Virus record (IMG/VR): IMGVR_UViG_3300032020_000385
Span: 1 to 43,186 of that record
Length of the DNA: 43,186 nt
Direction: 5' to 3' (one strand)
Source: a virus
Shown here: positions 31,614 through 39,973 of the stretch, one piece after another
Position numbering within the stretch: position 1 is the stretch's first letter
How the letters are laid out: each line of letters starts with the position of its first letter
Notes under the pieces: model-generated
The model's database searches: none
What the model saw: the letters and a program-made list of their open reading frames with translations, nothing else
What the model was told of the DNA's origin: nothing
Made by a program: the position numbers and the translations under genes

Positions 31614-32039
31614 ATGATCGCAGAGACAAAAATTGATGTGAGTGACTTGATTGGCATTCCTTTTCTTCGCGGCGGTCGGGGCCCTGATGCCTTCGATTGC
31701 TTTGGCCTCGTGCGGGAAGTCCAGCGGCGCAGGGGCATCGAGCTGCCGGATGCGCCGAGCCCGCAGTCGATGGAGCTTCAGGCGGCGATGGTCGAAAGGA
31801 TTGCAAGTCACTGGACCGAACCTCTCGACCAAGTGGAACCTTACTGCGTAGTCGTCTTTAATAGTCGACGATTTGGCTGGCATTGTGGCGTTGTCCTGGA
31901 AAATTGTCGCCAATTCGTGCACGTGGCGGAATTTACCAAAACGTCCAAGATCGATCTTCTCGATGAATGGCCCTGGAGTCATTGGATTCATGGATCCTAC
32001 AAATGTAAAAATAACTGTAGCGGGCCTTCAGGACCGTAA
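31614..32039 (+). CDS. NlpC/P60 tail peptidase, gpK-like
   Basis: ATG 31614 directly follows the L-like stop. DAFDCFGLVREVQRRRG has the catalytic Cys, and RRFGWHCGVVLENCRQFVH has the catalytic His of an NlpC/P60 cysteine peptidase. The protein is 141 residues, the peptidase domain alone, without the N-terminal JAB domain found in lambda gpK. It would cut peptidoglycan stem peptides during DNA entry. It overlaps the next gene by 50 bases. Confidence 0.82.
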   Translation: MIAETKIDVSDLIGIPFLRGGRGPDAFDCFGLVREVQRRRGIELPDAPSPQSMELQAAMVERIASHWTEPLDQVEPYCVVVFNSRRFGWHCGVVLENCRQFVHVAEFTKTSKIDLLDEWPWSHWIHGSYKCKNNCSGPSGP

Positions 32040-35000
32040 ATCATTCGATTTGCCTTGTGGAGGTTGTAGTTTGGCAGAGGCGGCCGCGGAGGCGCTGCCG
32101 CCATCGGGCGGATATGCCGTCACCCTGAATGGCAAGATAGTCCCGGCAGAGAAATGGTCATCCACATTGCTTCAACCGAGAGATGAGCTTTTCTTCGTTC
32201 CGGATTTTGGAGACATTGTTGGCGGAATTATTGCTCTAGCCACCTGGATGGTCACGGATATTATCGGCCAGGTTATCATTACTGCGGGCATTATGTATGG
32301 CGGAGCCGTTCTTGGCGGCATGCTGATCAATAGGCTGACCCCCAAACCTGCCGGCGAAGGTCCTAATCCTTCACAGGCGGATAGCTGGGATCCGAGGACC
32401 ACTCAGGAACAGGGATTGGCGATCCTGAAAAGTTATGGCAAAGTCCGACATCACGGCAATATCATTGCCTGTCACGTGTTGCCAAGCACGGACTACATGA
32501 AGCTCAACACATATACCCTTGTGGCCTTCGGCGAAGGGCCCGTGAAAAGTGTAACGGACATTCGCATCGACAAACAAGCCTATACCAACTTCACGGGCGT
32601 CACGGTCGAAACGAGGCGAGGCCTGATCGATCAGCCGGTGGTCAGTTTCTTCGACAAAACGCGGCGATGCTATAAGCCTAACCGCGTCATTAGAAACTCA
32701 GAGGGCCCATTCACGTGGCAGACGCCGGGTGATAATTTCGATGATGTCGAATTGATGCTGCGATTCAATCTGTGGCATTATTACTCCGATGGCGGCCAGA
32801 ACCACGCACGCAACGTTACCGTAAAGATCGAGGCCAAAAAGAGCACCGACTCGGGTTATACGACCGTCTTTGACGGCAGTGTGGTCAACCAGACCGGATC
32901 GGGTCAGTTCATAGGGACGAACACCTTCTGGCGGTTGTGGAAATTAAGCGATGCCATGACGATGGAGCGCGGATTCCACTACGACGTCAAGCTTAGCAAG
33001 ACATGGACGGATATGACGGATGCTCGATTCCACAACGACATCGCTTTTGAGTTCGCCAACGAGGTCCTCAATGATGGCTTCACCTATCCGGGTCTAGTCC
33101 TGGCCGGCATATCGGCCTTGCGGACGGAGGAGCTGTCGCCGCCTCTGGACGTGGATGCCCAGATCGAAGGTGCCATTGTCGATACCTATGATGGCAATGA
33201 TTGGCTGCTGGCTTACAACCCTAATCCCGCCTGGATCATTTATGACGTTCTGACACAGCCCGTCATAAGCGGGGATGGTGCCGGAACGCCTTACGAAGTC
33301 GAAGAATACGAAGGCATGGACTGGCAGCGGATTGTGGATGCCGACTGGTGGGAGCTGGCCCAATGGTGCGATGTGTTGTGTCCAGATGGCAAGGGTGGGA
33401 CGGAGCCGCGGATCACGTTTAATGCCTTTTTCGACTCGGCACAATCATTGTGGGATGCGGTCCTTGCCGTTTGCGAATCGGCGCGGTGCATTCCGTACTG
33501 GCGCGGGGCGAACCTGAGGCTGGCCATAAGCAAGGACAAAAGCCGTGTCGGCATTTTGAGCGTGGGCAATATCCTGGAAGGCTCATTCGAGGAGACTTTC
33601 CTGCGGAAGATCGATCGGGCGAGCGAATTGGAGATCGCCTATAACGACATTGAAAGGGATTATGAGCGGACCATTTTGCCCATTTACAGCTCCAGCCTGA
33701 CCACTTACAAAAGTAAGGTATCGCTTTCGCCGCTGGGTATTAGCAAGGGATCGGAAGGTTGGCGATACGGTAAGTTTATCCTGGCCCACAATGAGCTGCT
33801 CGAGCGCAGCATAAAGGCCCAGGGGGACATTGACTGCATAGGCTATCACTTAGGCGACCGGCTCGGCGTCCAGCACGATGTCCCCAACTGGAACGTCCTG
33901 AAAGATATGGGCCATCGCGGCGGCGGCAGGATAATTTCGTACACGCCCGGGACAAATGACAAACTCCAGGTTGATTGTGACATGACGGACGCCTTCGAGG
34001 CCGGTAAGACCTACGAGATTGCGGTCCGCCTTCATGACGCCGATGCGCCGGTCATAAAAACGATTCAAAGCGTTTCAGGCAGCGAGATCATGATAGCAGG
34101 TCAATTCACGGGCACCAAACCACAGGCGGACGATCTGTGGGCGATAGGCGAGCAGAATCTGGTCCTGAAGGATTTCGTTATCACAACCCGCGAGCAGAGT
34201 GAGGAGCATCAGTTTGTCCTGACACTGATGGAGTACGATGAGAATTTGTGGGCCGCCGATGCGGCCACACCGTTCCTGCCCTGTGCCGCCGCTGTAGCGC
34301 CAAGATCGGACCGGCGGCCGGTCTACGCGGTGAAACGGATTGACCTTAACCTTCGCGTGCCGGATCCGACACTGAACATACCTGTCGTTGATGTTCTCAA
34401 TCCTACAAATCTTAAATGGAACGATAATACACCGAGCGGCCATATATCCTGGAGCGCCGATGATGGGATAAGCGCCATCATAATCAGCTACAGAGGCATA
34501 GGCTACGAGATAGCTCCGGGTAATACGGACATGACATATGTCTATTGGGATCTTTCCTATCCGAATGTCTTTAAGGATAGCAACGTTCGCTCAGACGGGG
34601 TTGGGTCGTATCGTTTCTTCGTGGCATCCAACAAGGGTGGAATCGCATATCCCGTTTATGGCGGCAAGCTGGTATCGGGCCAGATCGTTGCCGAAAAGAC
34701 GATAGGACCAGTGGAAATGCTTAATGCCATGCAGCCCTTCATGCATGATCTGAAATTGCTGCCGGGTGACAATGCCAGTGAAAATAAACACAATGAGGTC
34801 CATTGGGCCGCCGGAACGATCCATTTCTCCGATGGCTCCACCCAGGCGATAAACGCCGGCCAGATTATCGACCTCAATGAGGGAACAACATATTATGTCT
34901 ACTTTTCCATCGGAAGCGCCGATCTTCAAAGTACGAATGACTATGCATCAGTTGCGACGGAGACAACGCGGCTTCTATCAACTCTGATGATCAGCGCCGA

Positions 35001-35580
35001 TGCGCAGCAGGAAATCGGCATTCTGGAAAGCATGAATACCGGAGGCAACTGGATAGGCGACTTCTTGGCGCCCAATTGTGTCACTGACAAGCAGATATTG
35101 GCGGGCGCGGTAATTGCTGAGAAGCTGGGAGTAGGATCCGTAATTGCCGAAAAGATATTTGTTCAATCCCTGAGCGCAATCTGTGCACAGCTCGGATCGG
35201 TGATTGCCGGGACAATAACTGGCACTATCATAACGGGCGCGACCTTGAGAACGGCCACGTCCGGCAAGCGGATCATCTTAGATGAGGATGGATGCAAACT
35301 CATAACGGATGCGACGGTAGGCAAGTTCGGAACCTTCAAGTTCGGTGACGGGACGCATTTCGGGTCCGGATATGTGGCCCAAATCTTCGCCAAGAATAAT
35401 CCGATACCGTTCGATATCCAGCAGGAACAAACGGTGGCTGACATAGGCTTATATAATCGGTCCAGCAACCCATCGGGTCCGGCCAAGATCGGCCAATTGG
35501 CAGCCGTCAACGGCAAATTAAAAATTTGCACCGTTGCCGGAACGCCGGGGACATGGACCATCGTTGGAGCTCAGAGCTGA
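31990..35580 (+). CDS. Central tail tip protein: gpI-gpJ fusion
   Basis: ATG 31990 is preferred because earlier starts would lie deep in the NlpC gene. Residues 1-75 form a ubiquitin-like beta-grasp domain (SLAEAAAEALPPSGGYAVTL, LLQPRDELFFVPDFG). Next is a hydrophobic Gly-rich segment (IGQVIITAGIMYGGAVLGG), as in lambda gpI. The remaining ~1080 residues form the gpJ-type hub (SYGKVRHHGNIIACHVL, VAFGEGPVKSVTDIRIDKQ, FIYPGLVLAGISALR-like FTYPGLVLAGISALR), fibronectin-like and helical stalk regions, and a receptor-binding C-terminus. In lambda, I and J are separate genes. The length is normal for gpJ plus a small gpI. Confidence 0.85.
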   Translation: MDPTNVKITVAGLQDRKSFDLPCGGCSLAEAAAEALPPSGGYAVTLNGKIVPAEKWSSTLLQPRDELFFVPDFGDIVGGIIALATWMVTDIIGQVIITAGIMYGGAVLGGMLINRLTPKPAGEGPNPSQADSWDPRTTQEQGLAILKSYGKVRHHGNIIACHVLPSTDYMKLNTYTLVAFGEGPVKSVTDIRIDKQAYTNFTGVTVETRRGLIDQPVVSFFDKTRRCYKPNRVIRNSEGPFTWQTPGDNFDDVELMLRFNLWHYYSDGGQNHARNVTVKIEAKKSTDSGYTTVFDGSVVNQTGSGQFIGTNTFWRLWKLSDAMTMERGFHYDVKLSKTWTDMTDARFHNDIAFEFANEVLNDGFTYPGLVLAGISALRTEELSPPLDVDAQIEGAIVDTYDGNDWLLAYNPNPAWIIYDVLTQPVISGDGAGTPYEVEEYEGMDWQRIVDADWWELAQWCDVLCPDGKGGTEPRITFNAFFDSAQSLWDAVLAVCESARCIPYWRGANLRLAISKDKSRVGILSVGNILEGSFEETFLRKIDRASELEIAYNDIERDYERTILPIYSSSLTTYKSKVSLSPLGISKGSEGWRYGKFILAHNELLERSIKAQGDIDCIGYHLGDRLGVQHDVPNWNVLKDMGHRGGGRIISYTPGTNDKLQVDCDMTDAFEAGKTYEIAVRLHDADAPVIKTIQSVSGSEIMIAGQFTGTKPQADDLWAIGEQNLVLKDFVITTREQSEEHQFVLTLMEYDENLWAADAATPFLPCAAAVAPRSDRRPVYAVKRIDLNLRVPDPTLNIPVVDVLNPTNLKWNDNTPSGHISWSADDGISAIIISYRGIGYEIAPGNTDMTYVYWDLSYPNVFKDSNVRSDGVGSYRFFVASNKGGIAYPVYGGKLVSGQIVAEKTIGPVEMLNAMQPFMHDLKLLPGDNASENKHNEVHWAAGTIHFSDGSTQAINAGQIIDLNEGTTYYVYFSIGSADLQSTNDYASVATETTRLLSTLMISADAQQEIGILESMNTGGNWIGDFLAPNCVTDKQILAGAVIAEKLGVGSVIAEKIFVQSLSAICAQLGSVIAGTITGTIITGATLRTATSGKRIILDEDGCKLITDATVGKFGTFKFGDGTHFGSGYVAQIFAKNNPIPFDIQQEQTVADIGLYNRSSNPSGPAKIGQLAAVNGKLKICTVAGTPGTWTIVGAQS

Positions 35581-35594
35581 AAGGAGAATGAAAG

Positions 35595-36128
35595 ATGTCT
35601 ACGAATTTTCCTGCCGCCTTAGATAGTTATACAACCTGGGTCGACAATATAGATGATGTCATGGCGGCAATGGTCAACAACCCTCAGGATGCCATAGAGG
35701 CGCTGGAAGCCAAGGTGGGCATTGATGTCAGCGGCGTATCGACCTCGCACGATTACAAGCTTGCCCATCTCATCAAATCATCTGGTGCAACCGCTTTCAA
35801 CGGGACAATGACGGCAGCAGACGCATGGCAGACACTGGATTTATCCTCTTATGTGGGAGTAAATTCTGGATTGGTATTTTTGGAAGTCCATTGTAATCTA
35901 GACAATCAGGTTTTCTATATAAAACCGACTGGATATGGCGGTACGCCACCAAGCGCCAAACACTGGACGAGATCTGAAAGTGGCGGTGGGTCATTCCGGA
36001 CTTATGGGGCCGATTGCTTTACATATTTTGCCATGATGACGGGAACGGCTGGTACGATTCAAATAGCTTCAAATGGTGTATCCGGCACATGGATAATCAA
36101 AGTTGTGAGCTTTATCCGAAATGCTTAA
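35595..36128 (+). CDS. Tail-tip accessory protein
   Basis: AAAGGAG precedes the start. The first ~65 residues are helical (YTTWVDNIDDVMAAMVNNPQ, DAIEALEAKVGI), a segment common at the base of phage tail fibres that joins the hub. The remainder is a beta domain rich in Gly and aromatic residues (WQTLDLSSYVGVNSGLVFLE, GTIQIASNGVSGTWIIKVVS) that is probably a receptor-binding knob. It follows the gpJ-like gene, as side fibres usually do. Confidence 0.65.
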   Translation: MSTNFPAALDSYTTWVDNIDDVMAAMVNNPQDAIEALEAKVGIDVSGVSTSHDYKLAHLIKSSGATAFNGTMTAADAWQTLDLSSYVGVNSGLVFLEVHCNLDNQVFYIKPTGYGGTPPSAKHWTRSESGGGSFRTYGADCFTYFAMMTGTAGTIQIASNGVSGTWIIKVVSFIRNA

Positions 36129-36141
36129 GAGGATTTAACCG

Positions 36142-36381
36142 ATGTCAAATGGAAATTGGCCGATCTTCGGAGTTTTGTTTACCGCGGTAGGCGGCGCCTT
36201 TGGCGCCATCATAAAGCACGTGGCCAATGGCAGGCACCATCCTTCGGCCGACAAAATCGTATGGCGGGACCTTTGTGACGAGCGAAGCTCGCGGATCGAG
36301 AAGAAGGTCGATAGTTTCGAGCGGACATTGAAGGACGAATTTGCCGAAGTGAAGGAGCTTATCCGAAATCATGGACAATGA
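36142..36381 (+). CDS. Small membrane protein, holin-like
   Basis: The 79-residue product has one hydrophobic segment (WPIFGVLFTAVGGAFGAII), then a charged helix (RIEKKVDSFERTLKDEFAEV) at the cytoplasmic end. Such one-segment proteins next to tail genes are often holins or antiholins. The sequence does not identify which. It overlaps the next gene by 11 bases. Confidence 0.5.
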   Translation: MSNGNWPIFGVLFTAVGGAFGAIIKHVANGRHHPSADKIVWRDLCDERSSRIEKKVDSFERTLKDEFAEVKELIRNHGQ

Positions 36382-36592
36382 ATCATCGCGGCTGAACGAT
36401 CTGAATCGGAACATACTGCTGGCCAACGGCGAGTATAACGACCTTGTGGAGCGAATCGAGGCCATGCTGGCCTCACTTAACGTAAGTGCGCTCTTGTTGG
36501 AGGACCGCGTCAAACGAATCGGTGAAGCGATCCGGAAGATCAAAGGCGAAGCTGACGCCGGGCTAAATGGCGATATAGAACGTATGCGTTAA
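36371..36592 (+). CDS. Small coiled-coil protein
   Basis: The 73-residue product is almost entirely helical with heptad-like spacing (NDLNRNILLANGEYNDLVER, LEDRVKRIGEAIRKIKGEA). It overlaps the holin-like gene in another frame. AAGGAG lies 13 bases upstream of ATG. It could be a partner of the membrane protein before it. No family is recognised. Confidence 0.5.
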   Translation: MDNESSRLNDLNRNILLANGEYNDLVERIEAMLASLNVSALLLEDRVKRIGEAIRKIKGEADAGLNGDIERMR

Positions 36593-36638
36593 AGTATATT
36601 ACTTAAGATAATATAGTGACATCGAAAGGAGATTCAAA

Positions 36639-37124
36639 ATGAGAAAGATTCTGATCATGGTAGTATTATTGGTGGCGTTATCCGGTTGCCTCAAGCAGGA
36701 AACAACGGAGCCGAACAGCGGTAAGGTCATTACGACCTATCAGATCGACTCAAATTCGGCTGCAAAACTGGAGGCAACGGCCACGCAAGCTCAGGCCATT
36801 GCCGCCACTGTGGCGGCGGCGGCCATCCCACTAGCGCCCGTTTTTCCTTGGGCACCCGTGGCAGGAGGAATCGCAACCACCATTGCAGGCATTTTAGGAG
36901 CTGCCCTGGGCACATGGGCGAAGATCAAACCAAAGTTGATCGAAGCACAGACCAAACAACAGATCTATTACAATGCAACCAGCTCTGTGGTGACGGCAAT
37001 CGAGAGTTACAAGACGGCCTATCCTGATCAGTGGACCAGTTTAGAGGCGCAGCTAATCAAGGCCATCGGTCCGGAGGCCGAGAATGTAATCAGGGCGCTC
37101 CGCGGATTGCCGGCAAAGACTTGA
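36639..37124 (+). CDS. Lipoprotein with internal membrane segment
   Basis: AAAGGAG precedes the start. The N-terminal signal MRKILIMVVLLVALSGC ends in a lipobox (LSGC), so the mature protein would be lipid-anchored at Cys17. An Ala-rich helix is followed by a second hydrophobic segment (AGGIATTIAGILGAALGTW) and a charged C-terminal helix. Its position after tail and holin-like genes suggests a lysis role, such as an outer-membrane spanin-like component, or superinfection immunity. Neither can be decided from sequence. Confidence 0.65.
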   Translation: MRKILIMVVLLVALSGCLKQETTEPNSGKVITTYQIDSNSAAKLEATATQAQAIAATVAAAAIPLAPVFPWAPVAGGIATTIAGILGAALGTWAKIKPKLIEAQTKQQIYYNATSSVVTAIESYKTAYPDQWTSLEAQLIKAIGPEAENVIRALRGLPAKT

Positions 37125-37285
37125 CAAAGAAGATTCAATATCCGTACAAATGTAGTTGTGGTAAGGACGCCTTTATCGATGTTGGTGCCGACCAGCTCAA
37201 TCGCTGGCCCTGCCGGCCCTGCTATCTTGCCCTGATCGCCGAACGGACCAGGATAGCGGCATCCCGCAAAAGTGCCAAGACATAA
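37121..37285 (+). CDS. Small zinc-ribbon protein
   Basis: The frame contains KCSCGKDAFIDVGADQLNRW and CRPCYLALIAERTRIAAS, a CxC/CxxC pair set that could bind one zinc. A TTG start at 37121 overlaps the lipoprotein stop (TTGA). The frame is open further upstream, but those starts would lie inside the lipoprotein gene. There is no clear Shine-Dalgarno. A terminator follows 28 bases after its stop. Confidence 0.45.
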   Translation: MTKKIQYPYKCSCGKDAFIDVGADQLNRWPCRPCYLALIAERTRIAASRKSAKT

Positions 37286-37312
37286 GACCTTTCCTATAAC
37301 GAAACTTCCGTG

Positions 37313-37339
37313 CTCCGCAAGGAAGTGCGGGAGTTTTTT
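37313..37339 (+). terminator. Rho-independent terminator of the late operon
   Basis: CTCCGCA (37313-37319) pairs with TGCGGGAG (37326-37333, one bulged G) around a six-base loop and is followed by six T residues. It closes the long rightward unit that starts with terminase. Confidence 0.75.
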
Positions 37340-37449
37340 ATTGCCTCTCGATAAAAATCTTCGTGTCCTAAGTCTTTCCTAACCCTTTGCCTGCAAAAAC
37401 GATGCAGACTTATGTACAAGTTATCCACCGAAATCCGACGGGATTTTCC

Positions 37450-37478
37450 TTGCAAATGCTATGGCCGGAAGAGATAAT
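37450..37478 (+). promoter_or_regulatory. Sigma-70 promoter
   Basis: TTGCAA at 37450-37455 and GATAAT at 37473-37478 are spaced by exactly 17 bases. The start would be near 37485. It is the best promoter in the window on the plus strand and uses the same TTGCAA -35 as the integrase promoter. Confidence 0.55.
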
Positions 37479-37484
37479 ATCGTT

Positions 37485-37605
37485 GTATCATTCAAAAGAG
37501 AATAATATGCCATCGTCGAGAATCCAGTTGAACGTTAAAGCCCGCCAAGGAAAAAACCAAGCGCGCTTCGCGCACTCGGCGATGGCCCTGAGGCGGGCTT
37601 TTTAT
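37485..37605 (+). ncRNA. Candidate small structured RNA
   Basis: The promoter at 37450 is followed about 110 bases later by AAAGCCCGCC (37537-37546) pairing with GGCGGGCTTT (37592-37601) and a short T run. The loop holds a further hairpin, GCGCG CTT CGCGC (37561-37573). The transcript would be some 120 nt with its own terminator. The same DNA is open in frame with the lipoprotein downstream (ATG 37507), so a long N-terminal extension of that protein is the alternative. Confidence 0.35.
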
Positions 37606-37635
37606 TCTCCCCATTGCCGTGGATCGGTCCCGTCC

Positions 37636-38097
37636 GTGGTTGTAATCTTGCTCACCTTTTTCTTTTTGAACTTTCTATATTTTGGATGTGCCAAAAAAAT
37701 ACCTTCACAGACCCCCAAAGAGAGATTGGATCGGCGATTAGGCTGGGAGAAAAAACAGAAGGAAAGGGGATATCAAGAGCCATCTATTCCCGATAAACCA
37801 ATAATTACAAGGCAACCTCCAGATAAGATGGGATTGGATCCGAAAGTTATCACCTGGATGAATGAAGCCTTACAAGAAGGCGTTTTTAGTCATCTCGATG
37901 AACAAGGGCATACCATCCGTACGAATATGGTTAATTGGTGTCATCTTTCATTGGAAGCCAAACAGATCTTACTGAGATGTTCTATGATATATTTTAAAGA
38001 GCGGACCGGTCTTGAATACGTAACAATTCTTAGTGACCAAAATGATACTAAATTGGCAAGTTATAGTGTCTGGAGTGGAGAGAAAATATTCTGGTAA
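37636..38097 (+). CDS. Lipoprotein, function unknown
   Basis: With GTG 37636 as the start, the product begins with a hydrophobic signal (VVVILLTFFFLNFLYFGC) and a Cys at a lipobox-like site. A Pro/Lys-rich linker and a charged globular part follow (WMNEALQEGVFSHLDEQGHT, MVNWCHLSLEAKQILLRC, YVTILSDQNDTKLASYSVWS). The open frame extends to 37507, but that stretch holds a terminator-like structure. It may be a lysogenic conversion or superinfection-exclusion protein, since it is next to the integrase; that is inference from position only. Confidence 0.5.
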   Translation: MVVILLTFFFLNFLYFGCAKKIPSQTPKERLDRRLGWEKKQKERGYQEPSIPDKPIITRQPPDKMGLDPKVITWMNEALQEGVFSHLDEQGHTIRTNMVNWCHLSLEAKQILLRCSMIYFKERTGLEYVTILSDQNDTKLASYSVWSGEKIFW

Positions 38098-38244
38098 AAA
38101 TCCATGGGTACTAATTCATTTGAGATTTGCCCGGATCCAACTTTTAGGTTTGAAACTGAAGGCCGAAACCTGGGCACCATCACCTTTCTGGTAACGGAGA
38201 TAAATCTGAAAGTAGAACGAGTAAGATTAAGAGAGGTCAGATTT

Positions 38245-39093
38245 TCATTGATCGAGGACATCAGTGATGCCGAGCAAATCAGTCGGTCCGAAGATATGGC
38301 AGTAAATCAGCTCAGTGGTCCGGGTGTCGGCGTGGCCGGCGATCTTGGAGATGAAGTGCAAAGGAACGCCTCGTTTATAGAGCTGGGTGAAACAATAGTG
38401 CCTGAGGGCATGGGGCCCGAACTTCGGAATGCCGGCCCGGCCGGACAGGCGAAGGCACAGCCGATATAAGACGTTCCTGTGCCGGCGGCTCTCTAAAAAC
38501 TGAATAGGGTTTGTGGCAGGATTGTGTGACGAATGAGCCAGTATCTGACGGCAGGTCTCATTGAGCGGTACGGTCAATCGCTTGCGGCCCTTGCCGGTTA
38601 TCGCGATGTACTTTAGGTCGGGGCTTATGTGACTCCACCGTAGGTTCATCATCTGCGCCTTGCGCAGGCCGGTATTGGCGAGGAACAGGATCACATCTCT
38701 TTCCTCGGCATTGCAGACGGCGAGGATGGCCTGATATTCGGGATCGGAGAGTATTCTCGGATTGGCCGGGTTTTCAGGTAGTTTTTTTATCTTGGTCACC
38801 GGGCAGGCGATATTGTAGAGACTTAGCCATCTGGCAAAAGATTTGAGCGCCATCAGGTGGATATTGGCCGTCTGAGGAGTATTCTTGGCCAGGACGTGGG
38901 CGATATATTGCTCGAAATGTTCCATCGTGAGGTCATTGACGTCCTGAGATGCGAAAGGTTCGAATCTCCGCAGGACCATTTTGTAGAGGGATTGAGTGTC
39001 CGGTGCAAAACGCACGATGGATCGTTTCCACTGCGCAACGGCTTCGCAAAAGATCATCCGTGTCCGGGATTGTAAAAGTTCCGGTGAAGACAT
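38245..39093 (-). CDS. int: Tyrosine recombinase (phage integrase)
   Basis: The 282-residue protein has an N-terminal SAM-like domain (LYKMVLRRFEPFASQDVND, IHLMALKSFARWLSLYNI) and a catalytic domain. This shows the first Arg in FLANTGLRKAQMMNLRW, the beta-strand Lys in ITGKGRKRLTVPL, HALRHYC (His-x-x-Arg), the GHAD histidine, and a Tyr in ELIYCHIFG. All six catalytic positions are present. ATG 39093 is chosen because a promoter lies immediately upstream; GTG 39150 would place that promoter within the gene. It faces the flanking rightward genes. It integrates and excises the prophage; attP was not identified. Confidence 0.92.
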   Translation of the reverse strand: MSSPELLQSRTRMIFCEAVAQWKRSIVRFAPDTQSLYKMVLRRFEPFASQDVNDLTMEHFEQYIAHVLAKNTPQTANIHLMALKSFARWLSLYNIACPVTKIKKLPENPANPRILSDPEYQAILAVCNAEERDVILFLANTGLRKAQMMNLRWSHISPDLKYIAITGKGRKRLTVPLNETCRQILAHSSHNPATNPIQFLESRRHRNVLYRLCLRLSGRAGIPKFGPHALRHYCFTQLYKRGVPLHFISKIAGHADTRTTELIYCHIFGPTDLLGITDVLDQ

Positions 39094-39103
39094 GGTTATA
39101 TGT

Positions 39104-39131
39104 ATTATATCCGTTATCGGGCCATTTGCAA
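39104..39131 (-). promoter_or_regulatory. Integrase promoter, nearly leaderless
   Basis: On the minus strand, TTGCAA (39131-39126) and a perfect TATAAT (39109-39104) are separated by 16 bases. The -10 ends ten bases before ATG 39093, so the mRNA would have a leader of only about three or four bases and no Shine-Dalgarno. An inverted repeat GGGGCAC...GTGCCCC lies just upstream at 39144-39172. Confidence 0.55.
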
Positions 39132-39143
39132 GAAAATCGCATC

Positions 39144-39172
39144 GGGGCACATAACTGGCAGTAAAGTGCCCC
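39144..39172. promoter_or_regulatory. Inverted repeat upstream of integrase
   Basis: GGGGCAC (39144-39150) and GTGCCCC (39166-39172) are perfect arms separated by 15 bases. The spacing suits a dimeric regulator and the site sits just upstream of the integrase -35 box, between divergent transcription units. An operator or recombinase arm site is plausible. Confidence 0.4.
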
Positions 39173-39264
39173 TTATCTTGTTACCTATTTTATCAGGAAC
39201 AAAAGCCTATGTCAAGGATAAAACCAACAGAACCAGAAACACCAAGTTGAGACAAGGAAATGAG

Positions 39265-39510
39265 ATGTTCAAATTTGAATTATACATGATAGTTAGAGAC
39301 CAGATAAGTGGATTTACCGGTGTTATTTTAAGTAGAGCTGAAGAGGCCACAGGTTGTCGGGTATATGGTTTGCAACCACAAAAATTAACAAAAGAAGGAA
39401 CACCAGCTGATTGGGAATGGTTTGACGAATCCCGTCTTGTAACCACTGGTAAAAAGATAAAATCATTGACGGTCATAGGTGGTCCATCGCCATTACCACC
39501 GAGTGAATAG
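39265..39510 (+). CDS. Small conserved-type phage protein, 81 aa
   Basis: AAGGAAATGAG precedes ATG 39265. The product contains RDQISGFTGVILSRAEEATG, followed by CRVYGLQPQ and WEWFDESRLV, a pattern found in small phage and prophage proteins in which a DxxxGFxGxI strand, a TGC turn and a WFDExRL strand form a compact beta domain. The function of that group is not known to me. Upstream starts in the same frame would overlap the integrase promoter region. Confidence 0.6.
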   Translation: MFKFELYMIVRDQISGFTGVILSRAEEATGCRVYGLQPQKLTKEGTPADWEWFDESRLVTTGKKIKSLTVIGGPSPLPPSE

Positions 39511-39581
39511 TTGTGATTATCGGGGAAAATCAAGAGCCAATGGCAAACGTGCTGCCGGACGGAAAATAAAAGGAGAAAAGA

Positions 39582-39947
39582 ATGATTACAGAATGGGAAG
39601 TTTATTGGATTACGAGGATGGATTGGATCATTGGATTGTTCATCACAGGTGGCGTTCTTGGAATAATCCTATCTGCAGTTTTGACCATTTGTTGGTATTT
39701 CGATTGGTGCGACAAGGACGCTCGGAAACTTTTTCGATCACGTATTAAGCATCCATGCCTTGTCGGCATCATTGGTTGCATCTTGTTAGTCGTTTCAGGT
39801 TTTGTGCCAAGTACGAAGGCGACATGCGCGATAAAAATCATCCCTCTAATTGTTAACAATAAAAAAGTTGCTGATCTGCCCGATAAGATTCTGGATTTAG
39901 CAGGTGCGTGGATGGAAAAACTGAGTCCGAAGACTCGTGAAAAGTAA
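39582..39947 (+). CDS. Two-segment membrane protein
   Basis: AAAGGAG lies upstream. The protein has two strong membrane helices (IIGLFITGGVLGIILSAVL and CLVGIIGCILLVVSGFV) and a C-terminal charged segment. The pair with a short cytoplasmic loop (DWCDKDARKLFRSRIKHP) suggests both ends on the same side. A holin or superinfection-exclusion role is possible, but it cannot be assigned. A 12-bp stem with a short T run follows the gene. Confidence 0.6.
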   Translation: MITEWEVYWITRMDWIIGLFITGGVLGIILSAVLTICWYFDWCDKDARKLFRSRIKHPCLVGIIGCILLVVSGFVPSTKATCAIKIIPLIVNNKKVADLPDKILDLAGAWMEKLSPKTREK

Positions 39948-39973
39948 ACCGGCACGAATGTCAGTATAAATGT

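Noticed and set aside
38104-38469. Plus-strand frame overlapping the integrase 3' end
   Set aside because: More than half lies antisense to the integrase catalytic region. The first part has no ribosome site or domain.
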